A stretch of 39,408 nucleotides of DNA. Origin: Helicobacter labetoulli (GTDB taxonomy: Bacteria > Campylobacterota > Campylobacteria > Campylobacterales > Helicobacteraceae). Where the stretch lies: NCBI RefSeq assembly GCF_003670275.1, contig NZ_QXJF01000007.1:87202-126609 (forward strand), written 5' to 3'. The translations under genes and the position numbers were made by a program. The notes under the pieces were generated by a model. It was not told where the DNA came from. It saw nothing but the letters and a program-made list of their open reading frames with translations, and did not search any database. Position 1 is the first letter of the stretch. The number at the start of each line of letters is the position of its first letter. Shown in pieces: positions 17,156 to 26,677 of the stretch.

Positions 17156-18565
17156 ATGAATAACTTCAGTAAAATTGGCTTTGTCTTGGCGACTTTGGGT
17201 AGCTCTATTGGCTTAGGTCATATTTGGCGGTTTCCCTATATGGCAGGGGAAAATGGCGGAGGAGCGTTTGTAATATTTTATCTTATCTTAGCAGTTCTTA
17301 TTGGAGCATCTATGCTGATGGCAGAAATGCTTCTTGGTAACAAGGCTAGGAGCAACCCTTTGGATAATTTTTCTATCCTAAGTAAGCTTAATAAACTCCC
17401 ACCAAACACGCCCACGCAAAACCACAATACCATAGATTCTAAATCCGACTCATCGCTTATGTGGCTTGGCTTTTCTACCATTGCCGCACCGCTGATTCTT
17501 AGTTTTTATGCGGTTGTTATGGGTTGGATTATGTATTATCTCTTTTTTGTGAGCTTTCATTTGCCTAGCAATATTGCTGAAGCTGATATGATATTTGATG
17601 AGATTACCGCACACTCTCTTTTGTGGCAAAGCGTATGTTTTTTTGGGGTTATGGGCATTACGGCTATTATCGTAGCTTTTGGGGTAAAACGCGGGATTGA
17701 GAGTTTGAATCTTATCCTTATGCCACTTTTATTTATTATCTTTGTAGGGCTTTTAATCTATGCGATGAATCTACCTGAATTTAGCAAGGCGTGGAAGTTT
17801 ATGTTTCACTTTGAGCCGAGCAATATCACCACAAAAACAATTATAGAATCTTTGGGGCAGGTGTTTTTCTCACTTTCACTTGGTGTTGGGACTATCGCTG
17901 TATATGCTGCAAGTGCCAAACAAGATGAAAATCTATTCCATAGCTCTGTGTGGGTGGTAGTAAGTGGGATTATTGTTTCACTCATCGCTGGGCTTATGAT
18001 TTTTACCTTTATCTATCATTTTGAGGGTGTGCCAAGCGATGGTGTTGGTTTGCTGTTTAAGTCCTTGCCATTGGCATTTAATGCCTTGGGAAGTAGTGGT
18101 GCTATCATCAGTATGTTCTTTTTTATTGCTGTGCTTTTTGCTGGAATCACTTCAACGGTTTCTATGCTTGAACCCGGCGTGAGTATTTTGCGGGATAAAT
18201 ACAACTTTTCACAAATAAAAGCGACTTTTATCCTAAGTCTAGCGATTTTAATCCTTGGCTTTTTGGTTATTCTATGGACAAATGCAGAGATGGCATTACC
18301 TCTCATCTTTGGGCAATCGCTCTTTGGCGTGCTAGATTCTATCACTTCTTCATTTTTAATGCCTATTGGTATGCTCATTATTTTAACTTTTGTAGGTTGG
18401 GGGATAAGCCCAAAGCACCTAAGAGCTTGGACACCCTACCTACCACAATGGCTTTTTGTGATGTGGCTGTGGATACTCCGCATTATTGCACCTACAATCA
18501 TCGTTATTGTCTTAATGTCAAAGTATTTTGATATTGTCAGTTTTATTAATAAGCTGTTAGCCTAG
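17156..18565 (+). CDS. Sodium-dependent transporter of the NSS/SNF family
   Basis: A 469-residue inner-membrane protein with about 11-12 hydrophobic segments. It begins with the NSS signature LATLGSSIGLGHIWRFPYMAG-like segment (helix 1, unwound at the GSSIG), which lines the sodium and substrate sites, and has GQVFFSLSLGVGTIAVYAA (helix 6). Members such as MhsT and LeuT take up amino acids with sodium. H. pylori has related NSS genes. The precise substrate is not readable. It converges on carA with a six-base gap. Confidence 0.9.
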   Translation: MNNFSKIGFVLATLGSSIGLGHIWRFPYMAGENGGGAFVIFYLILAVLIGASMLMAEMLLGNKARSNPLDNFSILSKLNKLPPNTPTQNHNTIDSKSDSSLMWLGFSTIAAPLILSFYAVVMGWIMYYLFFVSFHLPSNIAEADMIFDEITAHSLLWQSVCFFGVMGITAIIVAFGVKRGIESLNLILMPLLFIIFVGLLIYAMNLPEFSKAWKFMFHFEPSNITTKTIIESLGQVFFSLSLGVGTIAVYAASAKQDENLFHSSVWVVVSGIIVSLIAGLMIFTFIYHFEGVPSDGVGLLFKSLPLAFNALGSSGAIISMFFFIAVLFAGITSTVSMLEPGVSILRDKYNFSQIKATFILSLAILILGFLVILWTNAEMALPLIFGQSLFGVLDSITSSFLMPIGMLIILTFVGWGISPKHLRAWTPYLPQWLFVMWLWILRIIAPTIIVIVLMSKYFDIVSFINKLLA

Positions 18566-18571
18566 AGTCTT

Positions 18572-19717
18572 CTACGCTTTGTGCGAGAGGCATAGTGTAG
18601 CAAAATCTTGAAATAAGACACTAGCCTCTTTTGGACCCGGACTTGCCTCTGGGTGATGTTGGACAGAGAAAATAGGCTTATTATTGTATCGCACACCCTC
18701 AATAGTGTTGTCAAATAAGTTTCTATGCGTGATTGTGGCTATTTGTGAAATGGATTCTGGCACACAATAGTTATGATTTTGAGCCGTAATTTCTACAACA
18801 TTACTTTGAAGATTCTTAATAGGGTGATTGCCGCCGTGATGTCCAAACTTCAGCTTGTGTGTAGGATAGCCGTGTGCGATAGACAAAAGCTGATGTCCAA
18901 GGCAAATGCCAAAAATGGGAATGTTTGCTTCTATAAGGAGTTTTATCTGCTCTACTTCATCGCATAGCACAAGCGGGTCGCCCGGACCATTTGATAAAAA
19001 CACACCCTGAATCTCGCCCTTTTTAAAACGAGCTAAAATCTCATCTGCCCTAAAAGTATGAGACATCACTTCTACTTCCAAGCCAACAGATGTAAGCTCG
19101 TTTAAAATATTGCGTTTGGCACCAAAATCAATAGCAATGACCTTTGCTTTGGGCTTTTGTGGCTTGGCATAAGTAAAGGTAGCAAAATCAAATACAGAAT
19201 CTGTATGTGTATAGGGCGTTTTGGTGGAAACCTGCTCGATGAAATTAATCTGGCTTATATCGGGTGCGGATTCTAGAGCCTTACGCAAATCATCAATATG
19301 GCTAAGCTCCGTGGAGGCTATCATATTCATTGCACCTTCTTGTGTGAGAAGCTTGATAAGCCCACGCGTATCAATATTGCAAATCCCCATAATATTGCGT
19401 GATTTTAAAAAATCAGCTAAAGTCCCTTGAGAGCGGAAGTTTGACACACAATCATTATATGAAGAGACAATCACGCCAACACACGATGCATTTTTGGATT
19501 CATTATCGTAGTCATTTACGCCTACAATGCCTATTTCTGGCATACTGAAGACAACAAATTGCCCAGCATAGCTTGGATCAGTAATAATCTCTTGATACCC
19601 AGTCATTGAAGTATTAAAGACAACCTCACCCACAAATGTGCCTTCCTTGCCAAAACTCTTTGCCTTAAGACTTAAGCCATTGGCAAAATATAAATACACA
19701 TCTTTTAGCTCACTCAT
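18572..19717 (-). CDS. carA: Carbamoyl-phosphate synthase small (glutaminase) subunit CarA
   Basis: A 381-residue protein. The N-terminal CarA domain (GTFVGEVVFNTSMTGYQEI) is followed by a class I glutamine amidotransferase domain with catalytic Cys272 (FGICLGHQLL) and the His355/Glu357 pair (QHHPEASPGP). It releases ammonia from glutamine for carbamoyl phosphate, which is used for arginine and pyrimidine synthesis. The start overlaps the DUF507 gene by four bases. The large subunit is not in this window. Confidence 0.95.
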   Translation of the reverse strand: MSELKDVYLYFANGLSLKAKSFGKEGTFVGEVVFNTSMTGYQEIITDPSYAGQFVVFSMPEIGIVGVNDYDNESKNASCVGVIVSSYNDCVSNFRSQGTLADFLKSRNIMGICNIDTRGLIKLLTQEGAMNMIASTELSHIDDLRKALESAPDISQINFIEQVSTKTPYTHTDSVFDFATFTYAKPQKPKAKVIAIDFGAKRNILNELTSVGLEVEVMSHTFRADEILARFKKGEIQGVFLSNGPGDPLVLCDEVEQIKLLIEANIPIFGICLGHQLLSIAHGYPTHKLKFGHHGGNHPIKNLQSNVVEITAQNHNYCVPESISQIATITHRNLFDNTIEGVRYNNKPIFSVQHHPEASPGPKEASVLFQDFATLCLSHKA

Positions 19718-20265
19718 AAAAGCCCTCTTTTACGCAACTCTTCTTCGTATAATTTACTGAATACAATCTCATACTCCTCCGTGCCATAGGTAAGCTTTCG
19801 CTTGTATTTTTTAAGCTTATCCATCACAGATTCTTCAGCTTTATCATAGATTTTAGAATAATCATTAATGGCTTTAAAGATAATATTTTTAATAATCGTC
19901 TCTGACACACTAAATGCAATTAAACCTTTGGATTCTAAAGTGGAGAGAATCTTGTGCGAGACATCACTGCACCGCTCTTCCCACGCAAGATAAAATCCTC
20001 TTTCTTTGGCTACTTGACGCTTACACATTCTAAAAAGTTCGCGTTCGTCCATATTGAAATCCTCAATCTCATCACTTCGTTCTTCTAGAATCTCACGCAC
20101 TCGCTCATCAATAGCGAGTTCTTTTTGAATATTTTCCTGCAAACACTCTAGGGCAACTTGTGCAATATTTGCAATTGGGGCTAGGGGCTTGATATGTGGG
20201 GAATTACCTAAGTCAATACTGATTTTATTTGCAATGTAGGGAGCGTGTTGTAATTTTAACCTCAT
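19714..20265 (-). CDS. DUF507 family protein
   Basis: A 183-residue cytoplasmic, mostly helical, charged protein. It has the DUF507-type pattern of an N-terminal MRLKLQHAPYIANKISIDL, acidic helices (ILEERSDEIEDFNMDERELF) and a C-terminal EEYEIVFSKLYEEELRKRGL. Its function is unknown. Its stop overlaps the carA start, an arrangement conserved in related species as far as I recall. The family call rests on recognition of the ends, not on a search. Confidence 0.75.
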   Translation of the reverse strand: MRLKLQHAPYIANKISIDLGNSPHIKPLAPIANIAQVALECLQENIQKELAIDERVREILEERSDEIEDFNMDERELFRMCKRQVAKERGFYLAWEERCSDVSHKILSTLESKGLIAFSVSETIIKNIIFKAINDYSKIYDKAEESVMDKLKKYKRKLTYGTEEYEIVFSKLYEEELRKRGLL

Positions 20266-20330
20266 ATTAGATTCCTTTTGTAATTTTTTGGGTATTGTAA
20301 CTAGTTTTAGGTAAAAAATGGATTTAATAC

Positions 20331-22343
20331 CTAAAACAACAAATCCTCTTCAATATCAACCGCTGTTGGCTTTTTGCTAGGCAATGGAGAATTTTCTGTA
20401 TAGTAGAAGTCTCCATAATCAAGCGTTTTGAGCTTCACGCCCTCTGGCACTTTAAATTTTCTTGTAATACCCGGATCAAATGTCAGCACTTTTGAGAAAA
20501 AATAAGCAAAAGCCGGAGGAGAGACTATGCCACCAGATTCAGTTGGACCAATGGGCGTATTATCATCGCGTCCATACCATACAATAGCCTGAATATCTGG
20601 GGTGAATCCACAAAACCACCCATCAATATTGCGATTTGAAGTGCCTGTTTTACCAGCAACTTCTAGCCCTTGAACTCTCGCTCTAAAGCCTGTTCCACGA
20701 TTAACTACATCACGCAAAATGTCAATGGTTAAAAAAGCTTGCTGTGCGGTTGTAATATGGCGAGATTGAGCAGGAGAGCTATAAATATTCTCTCCACTTT
20801 TATTAATCACAGATTCTATAAGTGTGGGCTTTAAAATCGTGCCATAGTTTGAAAACATTGAATACTGCTCTGCTACCTCAACTAAAGACAACTCAAAGCT
20901 CCCAAGCACAATAGACATATTTTCGGGAATATCTTTAAAGCCATCGTGTTTTAGGGCTTGATAGAGTTTGCTAAAGCCAATATTTTGATCCACGAGATTA
21001 ATTGTTGCGAGATTGCTTGAAGTCCGCAAAGCGTCTTTAAGCGTCATAAAGCCATTAAACTTGCTTGAATAGTTGCTTGGTCGCCATTCTTCAGATTCTG
21101 CCTCTTCTGCTCCTTCAGCAGCTGCCTTAGCAGCACCCTTTGTGCCGAATTTACGCGGCACATCAGGAACGAAAGTCGCTGGAGAATCGCCTTTATCAAA
21201 AGCAGCTTGATAGATAAAGGGTTTAATAGAACTGCCTAATTGTCTTTTGGCTTGAGTGGCACGATTAAACTTTTGCTTAGCATAATTCACCCCGCCAACC
21301 ATCGCCAAAATATCACCCGTGTGCGTATCTGTAACCACCATTGCACCATTAAGCGTATCGTTTTCGTCCATTGTTTCATCATTGTAAATTTTAGGATATC
21401 TCTCTCTCAAGCGTTTATTGATCTCTTCATACCCATACGCAACTGCTTCTTGTGCGGCTAACTGATAATCCAAATCAACTTTAAGCTTAATGTAATATCC
21501 ACCCGTTTTTAAATCCTCAATATGCCCTAGCTCACGCAACACCTCATCAACAACATAAGGAGCGACATTTTGCGTGAGCGTTTCATTATATACATCTGGC
21601 ACTTCATTTATGGCATTATCGTGTTCTTCTTTTGAAATCCAACCAATGTCATATAATCTATCAATAATATCATTCGCCCTTGACATAGAATAATCTTTAT
21701 TTTTTGTGGGATCATAAAAGCTTGGGGCTTTTGGTAACCCAACTAGCATACAAATCTCTTTTAAAGTCAATTCGTGCAAAGTTTTGTGAAAATACCCCAA
21801 AGCTGCGGTTTTTATCCCGTGATAGCCGTGTCCAAATGAAATACGATTAAGATAAAGCTCCAAAATTTTCTCTTTACTCAAATGTCGCTCAATATGAATG
21901 GCAAGCATTGCTTCTGTGAGTTTTCTCTTAAGCGTTTTTTCCGGACTTAAAGCGATATTTTTAATAAGCTGCTGGGTGAGTGTGCTTCCCCCCTCAACAT
22001 AACGCATACTTTTAATGTTTTTTAGCATAGCACGAGAAATCGCGTCAGGATTTATCCCGATATGTTCAAAAAACAATGTATCCTCTACCGCAAGAAGAGA
22101 TTCTATAACGCGTGGGGGAATCTCATCAAATGTAGCATAGAATCTAAAATTTTCATCAGTGAAAATATTAGCAATCAACCTATCCTTGCGATCAACAATT
22201 TGTGAAGCAAGGGCAAAGCGATATTCTTTTATCTTGCTTACTTCAGTTTCCACTTCATAAAACAACTTCACAAGATAACCGCATATGCCCACACCTAGCA
22301 CGATGGATACAACAAAAACGCCAAATTTTATCCTACGCCACAT
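20331..22343 (-). CDS. pbp1A: Penicillin-binding protein 1A (class A PBP)
   Basis: A 670-residue bifunctional peptidoglycan synthase. One N-terminal membrane anchor (residues 9-28) is followed by the GT51 glycosyltransferase domain with catalytic Glu87 (EDTLFFEH) and GGSTLTQQLIKN (118-129). The transpeptidase domain has Ser371-x2-Lys374 (SSIK), SSN (442-444) and KTGT (565-568). Between SxxK and SxN there is an alanine/glutamate-rich insert (GAAKAAAEGAEEAESEEW, about 403-420). It acts in the periplasm on lipid II. It lies 36 bases downstream of the tlpD stop; the H. pylori homologues are also near neighbours. Confidence 0.93.
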   Translation of the reverse strand: MWRRIKFGVFVVSIVLGVGICGYLVKLFYEVETEVSKIKEYRFALASQIVDRKDRLIANIFTDENFRFYATFDEIPPRVIESLLAVEDTLFFEHIGINPDAISRAMLKNIKSMRYVEGGSTLTQQLIKNIALSPEKTLKRKLTEAMLAIHIERHLSKEKILELYLNRISFGHGYHGIKTAALGYFHKTLHELTLKEICMLVGLPKAPSFYDPTKNKDYSMSRANDIIDRLYDIGWISKEEHDNAINEVPDVYNETLTQNVAPYVVDEVLRELGHIEDLKTGGYYIKLKVDLDYQLAAQEAVAYGYEEINKRLRERYPKIYNDETMDENDTLNGAMVVTDTHTGDILAMVGGVNYAKQKFNRATQAKRQLGSSIKPFIYQAAFDKGDSPATFVPDVPRKFGTKGAAKAAAEGAEEAESEEWRPSNYSSKFNGFMTLKDALRTSSNLATINLVDQNIGFSKLYQALKHDGFKDIPENMSIVLGSFELSLVEVAEQYSMFSNYGTILKPTLIESVINKSGENIYSSPAQSRHITTAQQAFLTIDILRDVVNRGTGFRARVQGLEVAGKTGTSNRNIDGWFCGFTPDIQAIVWYGRDDNTPIGPTESGGIVSPPAFAYFFSKVLTFDPGITRKFKVPEGVKLKTLDYGDFYYTENSPLPSKKPTAVDIEEDLLF

Positions 22344-22379
22344 AATGTTCTCTACCCAAAACCTATTGTAGATTCTATC

Positions 22380-23765
22380 CTATTCTTCTTGTGCTTGTGG
22401 TCCAGTTGAATTTTCAGTGTGTGGAGCAGAAACTGCTCTAGGTCGCTCAGCCTGCACCATCTCGCCTTCTAGCTGCTTAATCTCACGCAATACTTCTTCG
22501 CGTTTTTCATGATACATATCCACAATAGATTCCATAACGCCATCTGAGTTTTTCTCCATCGCTAGAATCTTACTATCAATAAACTTTTTAGGGCAAGATT
22601 GATTTTCATCAGCAAATGCTTGTGCCAATGTAATTGCCTCTGTATGCACACCTGCGTGGAAAGCATCAAGAGCCTTGTAACCTTGCGTATTGGCAAATAC
22701 AGCCTTGCCATCGCCTTCAAAATACCATTTGCCCAAGCGGCAGTTATGGTGATCCACACAATTAAAGTTATCCGCCAAACCAAAGATATAGGAGTAAAGA
22801 TTGTTTTTAAACACGATGTGGTCAAGCTTAGCTAACACACAGAAGATTCTATTGCTAAGATTAAAGGTGCTGTGTTTTGTGATAAGACTACCTATCTTAA
22901 GGTTATTTACAATGCCGTGAAGCTTCATTATCCCTTCTCTTACATTGCTTGTTGCTTCATTTGTTTCTTCTGTGCTTGTTTGAATATCATTTGCCTCTTG
23001 TTGCATTGACTTAACAACAACGGCAATTTCTTTTGTCGCTTTTTGTGTCTTTTCAGCAAGTTTTCTTACCTCATCAGCAACAACAGCAAAACCTCGTCCG
23101 TGTTCCCCAGCCCGAGCCGCTTCAATAGCAGCATTTAACGCCAAAAGGTTTGTTTGTTCGGCTATATCATCAATAAGCGAGATAACGCTTGTAATTTCAT
23201 TGCTTCTTTGTGTGAGAGAATCTACAAGCCCAGATGCTACTTGCATTTTTTCATACAATATCTCAATTTGATCTAGTGCTTGTGTGCTCATACCCAAGCC
23301 ATCTTCGGCAGATTCAGCTGCTTTGATAGAGTATTCAGCCACGCCATTTGATTCTGTAAGGACATTTTGCAATGAAGTTTGTGTTTCCGTTACCCCTGTT
23401 TTTAAGCTTTTTGTATAGACTTCAAAAAGATTTGTGCCTGTGGTATTGTTTGTAAGATGATCAAGCGGAACGATTGAATAATACACCACATCTTCTACGC
23501 GTGTGCTTGCTACGCTATAATCGTGGCGAATACAGCTCACACAGCTTATGCCTTCTTTAAGTTGAGGGACAAGACATTCCATACGCTTTAGCTTTTGAGC
23601 TACATCATTTTGATAAACTATTCCAGTTCCCTTAAGTCCAATAATAGCCTCCACTTGAGAGAATCCAACCAATGTCTTATAGACTTCAAGCTCTTTTGTG
23701 AGATGTGCAATATGTGCATCTTTCTCCATAATCTGCCGCTGTAACGCCTTGCTAGAACCAAACAT
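22380..23765 (-). CDS. tlpD: Cytoplasmic chemoreceptor TlpD-like with CZB zinc-binding domain
   Basis: A 461-residue methyl-accepting chemotaxis protein with no membrane segment, so it is soluble. The N-terminus is coiled coil plus a sensor-like region with CVSCIRHD. The signalling tip is around [20 protein letters not shown] (about 205-224). The C-terminal CZB domain has the zinc ligands in [23 protein letters not shown] and AFHAGVHTE (about 312-380). TlpD in H. pylori governs energy and oxidative-stress taxis; zinc and redox sensing fit the cysteine. A ribosome binding site (AAGGAG) lies nine bases before the ATG. Confidence 0.92.
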   Translation of the reverse strand: MFGSSKALQRQIMEKDAHIAHLTKELEVYKTLVGFSQVEAIIGLKGTGIVYQNDVAQKLKRMECLVPQLKEGISCVSCIRHDYSVASTRVEDVVYYSIVPLDHLTNNTTGTNLFEVYTKSLKTGVTETQTSLQNVLTESNGVAEYSIKAAESAEDGLGMSTQALDQIEILYEKMQVASGLVDSLTQRSNEITSVISLIDDIAEQTNLLALNAAIEAARAGEHGRGFAVVADEVRKLAEKTQKATKEIAVVVKSMQQEANDIQTSTEETNEATSNVREGIMKLHGIVNNLKIGSLITKHSTFNLSNRIFCVLAKLDHIVFKNNLYSYIFGLADNFNCVDHHNCRLGKWYFEGDGKAVFANTQGYKALDAFHAGVHTEAITLAQAFADENQSCPKKFIDSKILAMEKNSDGVMESIVDMYHEKREEVLREIKQLEGEMVQAERPRAVSAPHTENSTGPQAQEE

Positions 23766-23950
23766 TCAATGCTCCTTGCTTATTCTTCGTGATAAAATCG
23801 GCAGGTATTGTGCCATTTTTCACATAAATTTACTATCAAAAATGTTTTTGCTCACGATTTTGTTAAAAAAATGCACATTTTAAGTGTAAAAAATCATACA
23901 TTTTTTTAATGAGAAGCTTTCTTAATTTGCATATTTACGCATTTTATTGC

Positions 23951-23956
23951 TATAAT
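23951..23956 (+). promoter_or_regulatory. Probable -10 box of fur
   Basis: TATAAT preceded by TTGC, 62 bases before the fur ATG, within a very AT-rich spacer (23766-24018) shared with divergent tlpD. Upstream AT tracts (23870-23935) may be the -35-less, A/T-periodic promoter type seen in this phylum. Autoregulation by Fur is likely but no box is certain. Confidence 0.5.
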
Positions 23957-24018
23957 ACTTGGCAAAATAAGAATCCATAACATCAAAGATTCTCTCATAA
24001 ATCATCTAAGGAGCGACA

Positions 24019-24480
24019 ATGAATATGAATGCTAATCACCGCGTAGAAACGCTAGATTCTATCCTTGAGCGACTGCGAAACTCCATCAAAAAAAATGGCT
24101 TAAAAAACTCCAAGCAACGCGAAGAGATTATCGCCGTGCTGTATAAAAGTGGCACTCATCTTAGCCCAGAAGAAATTACAAACATCATCAAAACAACGGA
24201 TAAAAATGCAAGTATCTCATCTGTGTATAGAATCTTAAGCTTTCTTGAAAAGGAAAATTTCATCACCGCACTTGAAGCAGACAAAAGCGGCAGACGCTAT
24301 GAGATAGCCGCAAAAGAGCATCACGACCATATCATTTGCCTTACTTGTGGGGATATTGTGGAGTTTGTTGATGATGAGATTGAACGCTTGCAGCTTGATA
24401 TTGCTAAGCAATTTGGTGCAAAGCTCATAAGCCACGATATGCGACTTTTTGTTAAATGCTCAAAATGCCAAGGACTTTAG
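24019..24480 (+). CDS. fur: Ferric uptake regulator Fur
   Basis: A 153-residue regulator. The winged-helix part has LKNSKQREEIIAVLYKSGTH and the recognition helix SISSVYRILSFLEKE (65-79). Metal-site residues include His101, His102 and His104 (EHHDHIICLTCG), and structural zinc cysteines are 107, 110, 147 and 150. The N-terminal extension before the DNA-binding helices and the wording KKNGLKNSKQRE are typical of Helicobacter Fur. AGGAG stands seven bases before the ATG at 24019; a second ATG two codons on is also possible. It represses iron uptake genes with Fe2+. Confidence 0.94.
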   Translation: MNMNANHRVETLDSILERLRNSIKKNGLKNSKQREEIIAVLYKSGTHLSPEEITNIIKTTDKNASISSVYRILSFLEKENFITALEADKSGRRYEIAAKEHHDHIICLTCGDIVEFVDDEIERLQLDIAKQFGAKLISHDMRLFVKCSKCQGL

Positions 24481-24520
24481 AATCTAGCACGATTTAATCA
24501 AAATCTAAAATTCATTTTTG

Positions 24521-24526
24521 TATAAT
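24521..24526 (+). promoter_or_regulatory. Probable -10 box of the tRNA-Lys gene
   Basis: TATAAT preceded by TTTTG, 36 bases before the mature tRNA 5' end. A GC-rich CGCCC follows at 24527-24531, near the expected discriminator region, which would suit growth-rate control. Confidence 0.55.
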
Positions 24527-24561
24527 CGCCCTTTCCAAAATATGGAAATGCCCTTTTAAAT

Positions 24562-24637
24562 GGACGCGTAGCTCAGCTGGTAGAGCAACTGACTCTTAAT
24601 CAGTGGGTCCAGAGTTCGATCCTCTGCGCGTCCACCA
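24562..24637 (+). tRNA. tRNA-Lys (anticodon CTT)
   Basis: A 76-base cloverleaf with encoded CCA. Acceptor stem GGACGCG / CGCGTCC, discriminator A, D stem GCTC/GAGC, anticodon stem ACTGA/TCAGT with loop CTCTTAA, T arm around GTTCGATCC. The anticodon is CTT, which reads AAG. Confidence 0.95.
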
Positions 24638-24668
24638 CTTTTTTATAATCTTTTTTCTCACAATTTTC

Positions 24669-25346
24669 TTAGCATTCCTTAATAATCCCACTTTTTGGCA
24701 TAACACAAAGGCTTTTAGTGTATTTACCCTTTTGCAGTGTGATTTTAAAAGGCTGTTGCAAAGGCGTTGGTATCTTGCCACAATATGGCACACCTAGCTT
24801 GTCAAAGTAGATTCTCCCTCCGCCACTTTCTTTGCAGAATCCATCAGATTCTAAAAACATTTGCTCTATCCCAAAATACTCTCCCAAACGCACCTGTGCT
24901 TGTGCATTGTTCTTGCATTCTTGTGCGGTATTTGTATTATTATATGCACTCAAGCATTTTCTATCCATATTTTTCAATATCATATCTCCCGCCATCGGGC
25001 GACTATCAAAGTTTGTATGAATAGCGTGTCTTGGCGTATCTGCGTATATGCTGTAGCTATAAGTTGTGTAGATTCTGCCCAGATGAAATTGTATCTGCCA
25101 CATTGCATTATGATAATGTTGCAATAACGCCAAAGCATCAATGGAAGGGTAGAATCTCAGCATATCCTTTGAAGATTCAAGCTGTGTGAAAGCAACATCA
25201 TCGCTTAAAGCCGCAATCTGTGTAGCTCTAATCTGTGTAGCAAGGCTTTTATACGCAGATTCAAGGCTGTGATTAGTCGTAATGGAAGGAAAAGAAAAAA
25301 GCACAAGACTTACTACAATAGCTACAATAAATTCAAAAAGCTTCAT
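24669..25346 (-). CDS. Pilin-like or secreted protein with one N-terminal hydrophobic helix
   Basis: A 225-residue protein. Residues 3-19 (LFEFIVAIVVSLVLFSF) resemble the hydrophobic helix of type II pseudopilins with Phe and Glu near the start, although the usual glycine cleavage residue and FTLIE wording are not present. The rest is predicted exported and has six cysteines, including CKESGGGRIYFDKLGVPYCG, as in GspH-like disulfide-bonded domains. Its ATG overlaps the stop of the upstream membrane protein (ATGA), so the two are translationally coupled. Function is unknown; a minor pilin-like part of a competence or secretion system is one option. Confidence 0.55.
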   Translation of the reverse strand: MKLFEFIVAIVVSLVLFSFPSITTNHSLESAYKSLATQIRATQIAALSDDVAFTQLESSKDMLRFYPSIDALALLQHYHNAMWQIQFHLGRIYTTYSYSIYADTPRHAIHTNFDSRPMAGDMILKNMDRKCLSAYNNTNTAQECKNNAQAQVRLGEYFGIEQMFLESDGFCKESGGGRIYFDKLGVPYCGKIPTPLQQPFKITLQKGKYTKSLCVMPKSGIIKEC

Positions 25347-26659
25347 TGCAAATTTGGTTGCACACTAGATGTTGTAGAATCTTGAAGCTTTTGAATCTGC
25401 TTGTTTTTATGTGCTTGTGTTGTGCTTAAAGGCTTGTCATACACACTAGGCACAATCACAAAACTCGCCACCTTCTTGCCCAAATACACAATATCAATCT
25501 CATCAACATAGCTTTCATTTAAATTTGTAATAGGAATCAAATAAGGGCTTTGTGAATCTTTTATCCCATAAAATCGTAATGCTAACTCTAGCTTACGATT
25601 CCCAACATTGATAGATTCTATGCCGCGAGATTTAAGAATATTTGCAAGGTCTTTGCTTATGTAATACGAGCTTGCGAAGTGATTTTCCATACCAAAAAGA
25701 TACAATAATTTATTGCCATATAGCACAAAACTTTGTGCCAATAGCAATGCAAAAATCACCACAAATCGCCGCACATACGCTACCCTAAAATCTGGCAAAC
25801 GCACCCGCATATCAGAGAAAAAATGTCGTATAGCCACAGGCAAAGCCACCACACTCATAGGAAATAAGCTCTCCAAATCCACATCTTGCCGAAAAGACAA
25901 AAGTATAACAAAAAATAAAGAAGTTGCTCCAATATCTACAAGAATATTATTTTGCTTTTTCAAGGCATTAATAATCGTATAAAAATAAAACACTAAAAGC
26001 AAAGGTGAAAAATAAAATGCCATTTTGCCAAGATTCTGTAAAAAATAATTGCGTGGTGAGCCTGACACATCAAGCCCAAATAAATACATATTGAGTGCAA
26101 AAAATACAAGTGAGGCAAACATTCCTAATGTATTTTTATTTTTCAACGCGTAAAAAAACAATGCAAAAAATAAAATCGCAAAACTCCCATCTACAAACAC
26201 CGCTATAAACATAATGGGATAAGGCATTTTCTTAAAACGCATTTGATAATAACAACACAAAAGTGTTATAAAAATAATAAACCCACTTTTTAATACAAGC
26301 AACGCACCAAACATAACCCCGGGCAGCAAGGCATACACAAGCACAACAATCAAGCTATCGCGTGGTTTTTTAAGATAAAGACGCGAGATTCTATAGAGTA
26401 AAAACATATTGCCCATATGCACAAGCACAAAAGGCAAACGCAAAACATAGTCATTCCACCCAAAAGTATCAAGAAAAAACCGCACCACCACAAAAAGTAA
26501 ATCCTGTGAGTAAAACACCCCTGCAGCTTCCCTATGATGGATACTTAAATCCCTACAAGCAAACAGCAACATTCCAACATTAATTCCTAGAATCAAGCAA
26601 AACAGCACATTTGTGCGGAGATTTGAAGTCCTGTATATATCCCACATATCTTTTAGCAT
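25343..26659 (-). CDS. Polytopic membrane protein, GT39/GT-C-like
   Basis: A 438-residue protein with about nine hydrophobic segments up to residue 320, followed by a soluble C-terminal domain of about 115 residues. An early loop reads LSIHHREAAGVFYSQDLLF and then RLPFVLVHMGNMFLLYRI, the arrangement of ArnT/PMT-like GT-C enzymes, in which acidic residues of the first loop take part in catalysis. It probably transfers a sugar or other group from a lipid carrier on the periplasmic face. It is coupled by an ATGA overlap to the pilin-like gene and follows ilvA by 18 bases. Confidence 0.6.
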   Translation of the reverse strand: MLKDMWDIYRTSNLRTNVLFCLILGINVGMLLFACRDLSIHHREAAGVFYSQDLLFVVVRFFLDTFGWNDYVLRLPFVLVHMGNMFLLYRISRLYLKKPRDSLIVVLVYALLPGVMFGALLVLKSGFIIFITLLCCYYQMRFKKMPYPIMFIAVFVDGSFAILFFALFFYALKNKNTLGMFASLVFFALNMYLFGLDVSGSPRNYFLQNLGKMAFYFSPLLLVFYFYTIINALKKQNNILVDIGATSLFFVILLSFRQDVDLESLFPMSVVALPVAIRHFFSDMRVRLPDFRVAYVRRFVVIFALLLAQSFVLYGNKLLYLFGMENHFASSYYISKDLANILKSRGIESINVGNRKLELALRFYGIKDSQSPYLIPITNLNESYVDEIDIVYLGKKVASFVIVPSVYDKPLSTTQAHKNKQIQKLQDSTTSSVQPNLQ

Positions 26660-26677
26660 AGTCTATCTAAATGCCTT

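Noticed and set aside
24669-25346. Confident pseudopilin call
   Set aside because: The glycine cleavage site and FTLIE motif are not there, so I kept a cautious pilin-like label.
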